64,000 nucleotides of DNA from Flammeovirgaceae bacterium BBD 1991-12 (GTDB taxonomy: Bacteria; Bacteroidota; Bacteroidia; Cytophagales; Cyclobacteriaceae), in the NCBI GenBank assembly GCA_001657315.1, contig LYSV01000038.1, positions 1-64,000 on the forward strand, given 5' to 3'. Under the pieces are notes generated by a model that saw only the letters and a list, made by a program, of their open reading frames with translations, ran no database searches and was not told the origin of the DNA. Of this stretch, positions 44,182-52,645 are shown piece by piece. The translations under genes and the position numbers were made by a program. Positions within the stretch are counted from its first letter, which is position 1. Each line of letters starts with the position of its first letter.

Positions 44182-44949
44182 ATGCAAACCCACAAAGTAA
44201 TGAGACTTTATATGATCGTGCTGATGCTGTGCTCTTGTTTTGCACTCTTCAGTCAGACTAAAATAGATGAGACCTTCGATCCCCAGCAGGCGACTACGAT
44301 AAAGCTGGATTTCAAATGGCCGGAATTGATCCGACTCTCTTCCTGGGACGGTACTGAAGTAAAGATCATGGGAACAGCCATGATAAACAACGGAGAGCAT
44401 GATGAGGCATTCAGGATCAGGTCCTCCCTGTCCGGTGGTGTGCTGAACATCTATTCCGAAATTGAAAACTTCGATGACCTGCCTAAGCGGATCACTGTAA
44501 AAAAAGACGGCATGGTATACTACTTTAACACGGACGACTGGCATGATCCGGAGGTGCAGAAATTTATTCATAATGATGAAGGAGGCACAAATGAATATGT
44601 CTCTATGGGGGTGGTTAAGGAGATAAAACTGGATGTACAGGTACCAAAGGATCAGCAAATAATGATCAGTTCCAAATATGGATTGCTGGAGGTAAAGAAC
44701 TTAAAAAACGATCTGGATGCCAATTCGAAATACGGCGGTATTGACATTACCGTGGAAGGCGACCAGAAAGCTTTAAAGGCCAAAACCAGGTACGGTGAAA
44801 TATACTCCAACCTTCCCCGGGATCTGAAAAGCGAAGGTGATCAGCTCTTTGATCGTAACAAATGGGTTGTGGTAGGCTCTGAAGGGAACTCAGGGTTTCT
44901 TCATCTGGAATCGAAGTATGGCAATGTATTCCTAAGAAAAAAAGAGTAG
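44182..44949 (+). CDS. DUF4097-family exported beta-helix protein (2)
   Basis: The 255 aa protein has a signal (MIVLMLCSCFALFSQ). Its solenoid uses SKYG turns instead of HGD turns: SKYGLLEVKNL, SKYGGIDITVEG, TRYGEIYSNLP, SKYGNVFLRKKE. It is the second of a paralogous pair after the ECF/anti-sigma genes, 49 bases downstream of the first. The divergence of the repeated turn motif between paralogues may reflect different ligands. A 7-nt-word inverted repeat lies directly after the stop. Confidence 0.8.
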   Translation: MQTHKVMRLYMIVLMLCSCFALFSQTKIDETFDPQQATTIKLDFKWPELIRLSSWDGTEVKIMGTAMINNGEHDEAFRIRSSLSGGVLNIYSEIENFDDLPKRITVKKDGMVYYFNTDDWHDPEVQKFIHNDEGGTNEYVSMGVVKEIKLDVQVPKDQQIMISSKYGLLEVKNLKNDLDANSKYGGIDITVEGDQKALKAKTRYGEIYSNLPRDLKSEGDQLFDRNKWVVVGSEGNSGFLHLESKYGNVFLRKKE

Positions 44950-44962
44950 AAGAGCGCTCAAG

Positions 44963-45017
44963 GTTGAAAGTTCAATGTTCAAAATCTGACGGAACTTTCA
45001 ACTTTGAACATTGAACT
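44963..45017. repeat. Inverted repeat built from 7-nt words (GTTSAAW)
   Basis: The left side reads GTTGAAA-GTTCAAT-GTTCAAA. The complement of the right side reads GTTCAAT-GTTCAAA-GTTGAAA. Two alternative stems exist: an 11-bp one (44963-44973 with 44992-45002) and a 15-bp one (44969-44983 with 45003-45017). It lies between convergent genes and could act as a terminator, though it lacks a T-tract. Confidence 0.75.
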
Positions 45018-45035
45018 GAGAACTGAAAACATAAA

Positions 45036-45518
45036 TCAATCACCCTCCTTCAGTAGCTTCTCAGCCTCCTCCAGAGAATTATACATCTGATCCTTTACCG
45101 CCTTGATCTTTTCTTCCTGATCTTTGTAATAATCAATGACGGTCTGATGATCCTTTACGTCATCCTGAGGTTTGAAATTGCGCATCCATTGCATCATGGC
45201 TTCATCAGCTTCGGTAAGTGATGTAGTAGCCTCTTCCATCGCACTGACCAGATTCTCATTACCGTTGATCTGACGCAGGGAATCCAGCCTTTCCTGAAGC
45301 TGTCCCTTTGCTTTCATTATATTATCCATTTTTGGCATGATCTCGTCATGGATCTGCATCACCTGATCGTAAAGTGCCTTCTCTGCCCTTACCTCTTCGG
45401 GGGCCTCTTTATCGTCAATTGCTGTTTCCGGGTCAGTATTGTTTTTCGGACTATTGCAGGAAGCCCAGAGGAGAACCAAAGCCGCAGAAAACATTAAGTT
45501 GAAATAATTTGCTTTCAC
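45036..45518 (-). CDS. Small helical lipoprotein
   Basis: From GTG 45518 (160 aa) the protein has a lipoprotein signal (NLMFSAALVLLWASC) with lipobox WASC. An acidic linker follows (PETAIDDKEAPEEV), then charged helices (AEKALYDQVMQIHDEIMPKM, LEEAEKLLKEGD). The ORF track start at 45572 adds 18 polar residues before the signal and is less likely. It has no recognised family and looks like a periplasmic coiled-coil protein. It converges on the DUF4097 gene. Confidence 0.65.
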   Translation of the reverse strand: MKANYFNLMFSAALVLLWASCNSPKNNTDPETAIDDKEAPEEVRAEKALYDQVMQIHDEIMPKMDNIMKAKGQLQERLDSLRQINGNENLVSAMEEATTSLTEADEAMMQWMRNFKPQDDVKDHQTVIDYYKDQEEKIKAVKDQMYNSLEEAEKLLKEGD

Positions 45519-45725
45519 TTTTTTGTCATTTTTGGTTTCGTCAAAGCTAGATAGAATAGTGTTCAACGGCAAACGTGTATTCTTTTAACGACCCGGTCCG
45601 GGGGTGGATAGTCGTACCGGATATGTAACCGTTATTTGTTGATGGTCAATCCCGCTCTGTCAAGCTAAGAAACAAGGCCTGAATACTGAAAATCAGTCCA
45701 CCGGACGTTCCGCAGGGTACGCACT

Positions 45726-45743
45726 GGGTTCCGTGAATGCGAA
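45726..45743 (+). repeat. Dispersed intergenic repeat (copy 1)
   Basis: GGGTTCCGTGAATGCGAA matches GGGTTCTGTGAATGCGAA at 57788-57805 in 17 of 18 bases. Both are intergenic and preceded by GGA-rich, C/G-rich sequence. Confidence 0.45.
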
Positions 45744-45999
45744 GAGAAAAGCAGAAAACGTCAGTATCTCAAAGATCAGTGATCTCTGGATTGGAGATTG
45801 ACGATTTATAGAAAAAAATTAGAAGCCGCGTGGAGTGAGGTCTTGATTTTAAAAAATTTGAGATAAGAATTAATCTGCCAGGGCAGAGCTTTCGTGACCC
45901 CGATGATACAACGAACTCTTAACCACTGTCTTAACAGCTCCCTGTAACGTTTTTTGTTGAAGCGGACGGTAGCTGCAAGTGAGATTTTTTGTATAATAA

Positions 46000-46031
46000 T
46001 TTGCTGAATTCTAATAAGTTAGCTACCTTGG
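46000..46031 (+). promoter_or_regulatory. Promoter of the SPOR/OmpA triplet
   Basis: TTTG (46000-46003), a 20-base spacer and TACCTTGG (46024-46031) fit the Bacteroidota promoter pattern with one mismatch in the -7 element. The predicted transcript has a leader of about 70 bases. Confidence 0.5.
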
Positions 46032-46041
46032 CTTGATGATA

Positions 46042-46075
46042 AGCTGGAATCAGCTGCTGTAACAGCTATTTTTTT
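46042..46075 (+). promoter_or_regulatory. Possible attenuator with two exclusive hairpins
   Basis: AGCTG-gaat-CAGCT (46042-46055) and AGCTG-ctgtaa-CAGCT (46052-46067) share bases 46052-46055, so only one can form. The second is followed by ATTTTTTT, like an intrinsic terminator, and lies 33 bases before the start codon of the first gene. Confidence 0.4.
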
Positions 46076-46108
46076 GACTTCAGCACTATTTTTTAAACTG
46101 TGTAAACC

Positions 46109-47335
46109 ATGAAACCTCAGAAGATACTTTCGGGGTTCGTCTTGTGGTCTGCGTTGCTGGTTTATTTCACATTTCTGAGTATTGATCAGTTGGAAGCAGG
46201 TCCGGATAGGCCCGAACGTTCGGCTTATTATATTGTAATTGGAGCGTTCAAGTTTCAAAAGAACGCTGAGCGTTATATTGCGTTTGCCAATGAAAAGGAA
46301 GCATCCTATGAGCTCAACCCCTACAGGCAGTTATTTTATGTATACGTGTTTGCTTCGGCAAACAAAGGTCTGGCCCTTGACGAGCTGCGTGCAGTCCGTA
46401 GTCAGTATTTGGAGTTCAGCGATGCATGGATTTTTAAAGGTACTCTTGGCGACATAAGCGATAATGTGGTCATAGAGGAGCCAACTGTCCAACAGGATAT
46501 TGCGACAAGATCCAATGAGGGAGATCCGGTTCAGGAAGAAGATATAGCAGTGGAAATAATTGAGGAAGAAGTCCCACAAAGTCTGTCCGGGATCCCGACG
46601 GAGCTTGAAAAGAAAGAGGGCTTTCGTCATTTTTATTTCAATACCTATCATGAAAGAACGGGTGAGGAGATCGACGGTAAAATAAAGATCATCGATCCTG
46701 TGCGGGCAAAGAGAATTGCAGAAAGAGAAACGCATGATATAGTACAGGTACCGGAGCCGGACAATGGCTCCAATACAATAAAAGTGTCAACAGATATTTT
46801 CGGATTCAGGGAAGTACAGCATATTATTGATCTCAACAATCCTGTCACGGATTCCACGGATGCTTTTGTAGAAATGATCGGAGATTCGATCATTGTTGAT
46901 TTTGGATTACACAGGTTTAAAAAAGGAGATGTGATCGTCATGTACAATGTATATTTCTATCGTGATGCGGCCATTATGAGGTCAGAATCCCTGTATGAGC
47001 TGAATGCTCTTGCGGATATGCTGAATGAAAACAGCAATTACAAGGTGACTATCCATGGACATACCAATGGCAACGCTCCGGGTAAGATAATTCGTTCTGA
47101 TGAAGAGAGTAAAAACTTTTTCAGCCTCAAGGGAAACCTCGAGGAGGATTTTGGCACTGCAAAAAAACTGTCCTTCTACCGGGCCTCGACCATTAAACAA
47201 TGGTTGATGCAAGAGGGTATTGCGGAAGACCGGATGGAGGTCAAAGGCTGGGGTGGAAAGAAAATGATACATGATAAAAACAGCAGCCAGGCTGCCAAAA
47301 ACGTAAGAGTAGAAATAGAGATAACTGCTGACTGA
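46109..47335 (+). CDS. SPOR-like/OmpA-like exported protein (1 of 3)
   Basis: The 408 aa protein has a signal (FVLWSALLVYFTFLSIDQLEA). A SPOR-like domain covers about 35-115 (SAYYIVIGAFKFQKNAERYI, RQLFYVYVFASANKGLALDE). An acidic linker and a beta-sandwich-like domain follow at about 170-265 (FRHFYFNTYHERTGEEIDGK, KVSTDIFGFREVQHIIDL). The C-terminal OmpA-like domain is at about 285-408 (LYELNALADMLNENSNYKVT, IHGHTNGNAPGKI, RASTIKQWLMQEGI, NVRVEIEIT). OmpA-like and SPOR domains both bind peptidoglycan, so it probably links the cell wall to another structure. The next paralogue starts 1 base after the stop. Confidence 0.8.
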   Translation: MKPQKILSGFVLWSALLVYFTFLSIDQLEAGPDRPERSAYYIVIGAFKFQKNAERYIAFANEKEASYELNPYRQLFYVYVFASANKGLALDELRAVRSQYLEFSDAWIFKGTLGDISDNVVIEEPTVQQDIATRSNEGDPVQEEDIAVEIIEEEVPQSLSGIPTELEKKEGFRHFYFNTYHERTGEEIDGKIKIIDPVRAKRIAERETHDIVQVPEPDNGSNTIKVSTDIFGFREVQHIIDLNNPVTDSTDAFVEMIGDSIIVDFGLHRFKKGDVIVMYNVYFYRDAAIMRSESLYELNALADMLNENSNYKVTIHGHTNGNAPGKIIRSDEESKNFFSLKGNLEEDFGTAKKLSFYRASTIKQWLMQEGIAEDRMEVKGWGGKKMIHDKNSSQAAKNVRVEIEITAD

Positions 47336-47336
47336 T

Positions 47337-48539
47337 ATGTTGAAACAAAAATTTCATTTCGGGAAAGTTCTGACATCGTTGGGTTTGATACTTTTATTGA
47401 GTGGAAGTCACAGCCTGTATGCCCAGCCTGAGCCGGAGTATTACAGCTATGTGATCATTGGTACCTTTAAACTAAGGTCCAATGCCGAGAGATTTGCTAC
47501 CGTCTATTCCGGAGAGGGTTTGAGGACAAACATTCGTCAGAATTCGTACAACGACCTTCACTATGTTTATGCGTTTAAATCAGGAGAGGTGGAAAACGCA
47601 AGGAGAGAAGTATTTAAGATCCGTGCCAAATACCCGGTTTTAAGGGATACATGGTTGTACAATGGAGATTTTAAAGGACCTCACATACCTTCTGCCGATT
47701 TTGTTACGCTCGCACAAGCACAAAAGAATGTGCCTGCAAAAAATAAGGAGGCCGAAGAGATACCGGTGGAGGAGGTATCAGTTGAAGAACCTCAGACTGA
47801 GGTAATGGCCAGTAAACCGGAAGAAGGGGTTTATACTTTTTATTTCAATGCCATTCATGCCACTAATGCCAAGGAAGTAACAGGTGATATCAAGGTATTT
47901 GATGCGGAAAGAAATAAGCTTATAGGTACTTACAAGACGCATGAAAAAATACAGTTAAAGCAACCCGACAATGGCACGCACAGGGTCAGGTTTGAAACGG
48001 ATATTTTTGGTTTTAAAGGGGCAGAACACATCATCGATCTCGATGAAATAGACCAGCTGGACTCAAGACACTTTAGCAAGGAGGACGATGCAACAGTTGT
48101 GAACTTCAACATGGTTAGAGTATTGAAAGGTGATGTTATCACCATGTGGAGAGTATATTTCTACATTGACGCTGCCATCATGAAAGAGGAATCCGTCTAC
48201 CAGCTGAATCAGCTGCTGGATATGATGCGGGAGAACCCCAATATGAAGGTCATGATCCATGGCCATACCAATGGTAACGCCTCAGGAGAAGTATTACATC
48301 TGGATATGGAAGATAAAAATTTCTTTTCGCTAAGTGGTACTCATAAAAAAGCAAGGGCCAGTGCTAAAAAACTCTCACTTTACAGAGCCTTTACCATTCA
48401 GCAATGGCTTGTGGATCAGGGTATACCGGAGGGTCGTATGGAGATCAGGGGCTGGGGTGGAAAGAAAATGATATATGACAAGCATGACAGTCAGGCCGAC
48501 AAGAATGTCCGGGTGGAAATAGAGATTATTGAAGAATAA
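47337..48539 (+). CDS. SPOR-like/OmpA-like exported protein (2 of 3)
   Basis: The 400 aa protein has the same layout as the preceding gene: signal (VLTSLGLILLLSGSHSLYAQ), SPOR-like part (YYSYVIIGTFKLRSNAERFA), acidic linker, middle domain (YTFYFNAIHATNAKEVTGDI, RFETDIFGFKGAEHIIDLDE) and OmpA-like end. The OmpA-like end contains VMIHGHTNGNASGEV, LYRAFTIQQWLVDQGIPEGR and WGGKKMIYDKHDSQADKNVR. The first two genes are close relatives (WGGKKMI.DK is shared exactly). It is part of the same operon. The differences concentrate in the linker and the SPOR-like part. Confidence 0.8.
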   Translation: MLKQKFHFGKVLTSLGLILLLSGSHSLYAQPEPEYYSYVIIGTFKLRSNAERFATVYSGEGLRTNIRQNSYNDLHYVYAFKSGEVENARREVFKIRAKYPVLRDTWLYNGDFKGPHIPSADFVTLAQAQKNVPAKNKEAEEIPVEEVSVEEPQTEVMASKPEEGVYTFYFNAIHATNAKEVTGDIKVFDAERNKLIGTYKTHEKIQLKQPDNGTHRVRFETDIFGFKGAEHIIDLDEIDQLDSRHFSKEDDATVVNFNMVRVLKGDVITMWRVYFYIDAAIMKEESVYQLNQLLDMMRENPNMKVMIHGHTNGNASGEVLHLDMEDKNFFSLSGTHKKARASAKKLSLYRAFTIQQWLVDQGIPEGRMEIRGWGGKKMIYDKHDSQADKNVRVEIEIIEE

Positions 48540-48593
48540 TTAGTATATTATCGCCCGACATGGGATCAGACATCCCCAAAGAGAAAAGGTAAG

Positions 48594-49892
48594 ATGAATT
48601 TTTTTAACATTTTTAAGTTGTCGGTTGTCTTTTTTGCCTTTTTTATTTTTCCTGAGTTCCATTATGCCCAATCCGGAGCCGAGCTGGAAGAGGGCTATTA
48701 TGTTGTTATAGGTGTCTATTCACAAAACAAGGAATCCTACGCCCAAAAGTATACCCACACCGTATCAGATGGTGGATATGACGTTAGCTACGGCCTGAAT
48801 AGCACGAAGGGATTTTATTACGTCTATGTATATTCTTCCAACAATATACAGTCGGCCATCCGCAGAATGCGGCAGACAAGACAAAATAAGAAATTTGGTG
48901 ATGCATGGGTATTTGTTTGTGATGGTGGCGTTAACAATACTGTCAAAAATCGGGCAGTGACTCATGCCGGATCAGAAGCTGGCGCAAACGAACCAGATCA
49001 AACCAACGCTCAGGCCAGCAGAGAGAAACCAAAGCCAGGTCAGCAGGATCCGGCGAAAACAGCTTCTGCAGTAGCCGGTGAGGTGGAAGAAGCTTCTGCG
49101 AAAATGGTAGAGGAAACAGTTGAAAATGAACAGGCTTCCAACAGTGCTGTACCGGAAGATGGAGGCGTTGCCACGTTATCTGACCTTAAGGTCTATCTCA
49201 ATCTTTTCAATGCCAGAAACAATGAGGAAGTAGCGGGTAATGTCCAGGTCATCGATACAGAAAAAGGCAGATACCTGAAAACGGAAAATGGTGGTGAAAA
49301 CATATCCATAACACGCCCTCAGGGTGAAGCAGGCAGGATATCCCTCATTTGTGATGTGTTTGGTTTCAGAAAGCAGCAGAAGGAGATCAGTTACTTCAAT
49401 CCGTTGAATGACACTACCAGGGGTTATGTTGACTATGCTGATGGTGTATATACCGTAGATTTTGACCTTGTCCGCTACCGTGCGGGAGATATTGCGGTGA
49501 TGTATAACGTTTCATTCTTCAGAGATGCGGCAATTATGCGTCCGGAGTCGAAATATGAGGTAAACTCTCTCCTGGAAATGATGGAGGAGAATCCCGAACT
49601 GAAGATACGGATACATGGTCATGTAAATGGAAGACAGCCAGGAAAGATCATTGACAGGGGGGCAAGCGATAATTATTTTGCCCTGTCCAATGAAAACAAG
49701 CAGAACTTCGGAACGGCCAAAGATCTTTCACGGAAAAGGGCTGAACTGATCCGGCTGTACCTTATCGATCAGGGCATAGGTGAAGACAGAATGGAGATCA
49801 AGGCGTGGGGAGGCAAAAGGATGTTATATGACAAACTCAGCACCCGGGCTGATGAAAACGTAAGGGTAGAAATTGAGATCCTCGAAGAGTGA
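48594..49892 (+). CDS. SPOR-like/OmpA-like exported protein (3 of 3)
   Basis: This 432 aa paralogue has a signal (SVVFFAFFIFPEFHYAQ) and a SPOR-like part (GYYVVIGVYSQNKESYAQKY). An extra-long acidic, alanine-rich linker covers about 130-195 (ASREKPKPGQQDPAKTAS). The middle domain (VYLNLFNARNNEEVAGNVQV) and OmpA-like end follow (IRIHGHVNGRQPGKI, RAELIRLYLIDQGIGEDRM, AWGGKRMLYDKLSTRADENV). It is the most diverged copy and starts 54 bases after the second. All three have FYRDAAIM- or FYIDAAIM-type segments before the OmpA-like part. Confidence 0.8.
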   Translation: MNFFNIFKLSVVFFAFFIFPEFHYAQSGAELEEGYYVVIGVYSQNKESYAQKYTHTVSDGGYDVSYGLNSTKGFYYVYVYSSNNIQSAIRRMRQTRQNKKFGDAWVFVCDGGVNNTVKNRAVTHAGSEAGANEPDQTNAQASREKPKPGQQDPAKTASAVAGEVEEASAKMVEETVENEQASNSAVPEDGGVATLSDLKVYLNLFNARNNEEVAGNVQVIDTEKGRYLKTENGGENISITRPQGEAGRISLICDVFGFRKQQKEISYFNPLNDTTRGYVDYADGVYTVDFDLVRYRAGDIAVMYNVSFFRDAAIMRPESKYEVNSLLEMMEENPELKIRIHGHVNGRQPGKIIDRGASDNYFALSNENKQNFGTAKDLSRKRAELIRLYLIDQGIGEDRMEIKAWGGKRMLYDKLSTRADENVRVEIEILEE

Positions 49893-50175
49893 CCCGTTGT
49901 CTATGCCTGAGACACCAGAAGTCCTTCCATGCCATTTGTTGAAGGGATCCGGGAATAGTCCCGCGATAAAGTAACTTTTCAAAAACTACTTGTGAGATGA
50001 GACCAGTGTTCCTGCATTGATCAAGTCAACAATCCGGGACTACATTCTGTTATTCGGATAACCTGTTTGGTGCAAGACTGAAAACGACTTGTTTCAGTGT
50101 TTACCACTTCCAGCAGACCGGAAAGTGAGGTGCTATGAAACCTCTCTCGTAACAAAATTTAAATAGAGAAGCCTG

Positions 50176-51000
50176 ATGAGCAAAACAGTATTAATAACAG
50201 GAGCTTCGTCCGGCATAGGCAAGTCCGTGGCAACATATTTTCATTCCCGGGGATGGAATGTAGCTGCTACCATGCGCAGACCGGAAAATGAACACGATCT
50301 TTCACAATTGGATAGGGTGAAACCTTTCAGGTTGGACGTACTGGATGAGGATACCATAGAAAGTGCCATAAAAGATACTGTACAGCATTTTGGACAAGTG
50401 GACGTAGTGGTGAATAATGCTGGTTATGGTTTGGTAGGCCCCTTTGAAGCCTCTACGGGTGAACAGATCAAAAGACAGTTTGATACCAATGTATTCGGCT
50501 TAATGAACGTCACACGTGCAGTACTGCCATTGTTCAGGGAGAAAAAGGAAGGCGTTATTGTTAATGTGGCCTCCGTGGGTGGGCGGATCACTTTTCCATT
50601 GTATAGTCTTTATCATGGCACAAAATGGGCTGTAGAGGGTTTCTCCGAATCGTTACAGTATGAGCTGAAACAATTCGGGATAAAGATAAAGATTGTAGAA
50701 CCCGGTGCCATCAGAACGGATTTCTATGACAGGTCCATGGACCTGATGAAAAAGGAAGGTCTCACAGCTTATGACAGTTATGCAGACATGGCTTTTAACA
50801 ATATGCAGGACATTGGTAAAAAAGCCCCTGGCCCGGATATCGTAGCCAGAAAGATCTACAAGGCAGCCACTGATGGAAGCTGGAGGATGCGATACCCGGT
50901 CGGCAGTGGAGCACCAATGCTGCTTTTTATGAGAAGGATCATCCCCAACAGTTGGTTTTTCCGAATGGTGAGAATGGTGGTTGAGAAAAAGAGAGGGTAA
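50176..51000 (+). CDS. Short-chain dehydrogenase/reductase
   Basis: The 274 aa oxidoreductase of the classical SDR family has cofactor motif TGASSGIGKS at residues 7-16, then VVNNAGYGLVGPFE. The catalytic Ser is in VNVASVGGRITF and the Tyr-Lys pair in YSLYHGTKWAVEGF. It probably uses NADP(H), since MRRPEN after strand 2 has an arginine pair. The substrate is unknown; the best resemblance is to SDRs annotated as acting on carbonyl or retinol-like substrates. It is separate from its neighbours by about 280 bases on each side. Confidence 0.9.
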   Translation: MSKTVLITGASSGIGKSVATYFHSRGWNVAATMRRPENEHDLSQLDRVKPFRLDVLDEDTIESAIKDTVQHFGQVDVVVNNAGYGLVGPFEASTGEQIKRQFDTNVFGLMNVTRAVLPLFREKKEGVIVNVASVGGRITFPLYSLYHGTKWAVEGFSESLQYELKQFGIKIKIVEPGAIRTDFYDRSMDLMKKEGLTAYDSYADMAFNNMQDIGKKAPGPDIVARKIYKAATDGSWRMRYPVGSGAPMLLFMRRIIPNSWFFRMVRMVVEKKRG

Positions 51001-51286
51001 GATCAAGATCACACCCTTTGATTGCCGTTCCTGCTGCATCACTTCCTGTTCTGCTCAGGAATATAGAAAGATCTGTCTGCCATCAGAGCCGGGATCAGGT
51101 TAGGAGAGCAATAATACTGTCACTTCCGGCCTTACACATATGCCCCCGCTTTTGAGGTGCCCGGCAGGTTTTCCCCTGTTCAGGATTTTGTCTGTACCTC
51201 CTGGTGGCTTCTAATATAAAGTGATCCCTGTAGGTTGGCCGCTACTGTATTCCGTCTTAACAAAACCACCTCAATATAAACCGATA

Positions 51287-52507
51287 ATGAACAAGCATAC
51301 TACCCGCAGGAACTTTCTTTCCACTCTGGGTCTCACAGTTGCTGGTACTGCCGCCATGGCAAGGCAGCCTTCCACATTCCACAATTCGGAAAACGACCCG
51401 AAATTACATTCGGCGCCGACTGATATCAGGATCACTGCCGTAAAAACCTTCAAACTCGGCAGGGCCATCATTACCAAGCTGGAAACGAATATTGGCGTTT
51501 CCGGATGGGGAGAATCCAGCCCCAACAGCCGCAGGATCGTTGAGGCCTTTATCCATGATAAGTTGAAAAAAGTAGTGATCGGACAAGACCCTTTTAATGT
51601 GGAACCATTGTGGGATCAGCTTTTCTGGGGTGAACATGACCTGGGTCCGTCAGGCGCATTGCCCTATTCCATAGCGGGGATAGACCTTGCTATGTGGGAC
51701 ATAAAGGGAAAAATACTGGATCAGCCGGTGTACAGACTTCTGGGTGGGCAATATCGCAACGAAATACTGGCCTATGGTGGTATTCCGTTAAGAGGTGGAA
51801 AGATTCCTGTGGAGGAGGCCATTGAGAGGGCACTAAAGCTCGTTGATTTTGGGTTCAGGGTGATCAAACTGCGAATGCAGATCCGGGAATATAACCTGGA
51901 CCCTATACCAGACCCCACCTTAAAGTATTATACGGCAGTACGAAAGGCGTTGCCGGATGACGTGGAACTGTTTGTTGATCCCAATGAAGGGTATACGGCT
52001 GCCAGAGCTATACAAATAGGGAAAGAACTGCAGCAAATGGGTATGAAATATTATGAGAGCCCCTGCCCGCTGGAAAATCACCGTGACACAGCTGAGGTGG
52101 TAAGAGCCCTGGAGATCCCTGTAATGGCCGGTGAAAAATGCTACACCCGGTGGCAGGTCCGTGACCTGATCCTTGAAGCCAATCCGGATATCATTCAGCC
52201 AGACCTTATCAAGGCCGGAGGAATAACGGAGGTGAAAAAGATAGCTGCCCTCGGGCAGACCTTCTTCAAGACGCTGGCTCCACACAACACCAAGCCCACA
52301 CTTGGCACAGCCGCAGCACTCCATCTGATGGCCTCCATATCCAATGCCGGGCCGTTTCTGGAATACGTAGAACTGGATACCTATCAGGATGTGCTGAGCG
52401 TCTTTGATACACTAATAGAGTTTAGGGAAGGTAAATTACAGGTGCCTGAAACCCCGGGGCTGGGTTTGGTGATCAACGAGAAGAAGCTTGAAAAGCTGGC
52501 AGAATAG
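51287..52507 (+). CDS. Mandelate racemase/muconate-lactonising-type enolase-superfamily enzyme
   Basis: From ATG 51287 (406 aa) the protein starts with a Tat-type signal (HTTRRNFLSTLGLTVAGTAA). The enolase-superfamily barrel follows: SGWGESSPNSRRIVEAFIHD, the KLRMQ segment, metal ligands in VELFVDPNEGY, YYESPCPLEN and VMAGEKCYTRW. A base-type His lies in LAPHNTKPTLG. It resembles sugar-acid dehydratases such as galactonate dehydratase, but the substrate cannot be assigned. Export by Tat would place the enzyme in the periplasm. The ORF track start at 51221 lies before the signal. Confidence 0.82.
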   Translation: MNKHTTRRNFLSTLGLTVAGTAAMARQPSTFHNSENDPKLHSAPTDIRITAVKTFKLGRAIITKLETNIGVSGWGESSPNSRRIVEAFIHDKLKKVVIGQDPFNVEPLWDQLFWGEHDLGPSGALPYSIAGIDLAMWDIKGKILDQPVYRLLGGQYRNEILAYGGIPLRGGKIPVEEAIERALKLVDFGFRVIKLRMQIREYNLDPIPDPTLKYYTAVRKALPDDVELFVDPNEGYTAARAIQIGKELQQMGMKYYESPCPLENHRDTAEVVRALEIPVMAGEKCYTRWQVRDLILEANPDIIQPDLIKAGGITEVKKIAALGQTFFKTLAPHNTKPTLGTAAALHLMASISNAGPFLEYVELDTYQDVLSVFDTLIEFREGKLQVPETPGLGLVINEKKLEKLAE

Positions 52508-52645
52508 CAGAACATTGATTTGAGCCATCCTGGCAGGTATATAGGCCTGCAAACCGTTCCATATTATAGCTCATAAATGCTTTTTGATTTTTGTTATTGC
52601 GATCTTGTCGCGATAACAAAAATATTTCCTATCTTGGCCGCAGGT

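Larger units (their letters stand above)
45519..46108. other. Gene-free region before the SPOR/OmpA triplet
   Basis: No credible ORF is present. It holds a GGGTTCCGTGAATGCGAA motif shared with 57788-57805, and at the right end the promoter and leader hairpins of the triplet, listed separately. The rest shows nothing I can name. Confidence 0.6.

Noticed and set aside
46109-49892. Type IX secretion or gliding (PorE-like) locus
   Set aside because: PorE-like proteins have TPR and WD40 parts with an OmpA end. These three have SPOR-like N-termini, and no por/gld/spr gene is adjacent.
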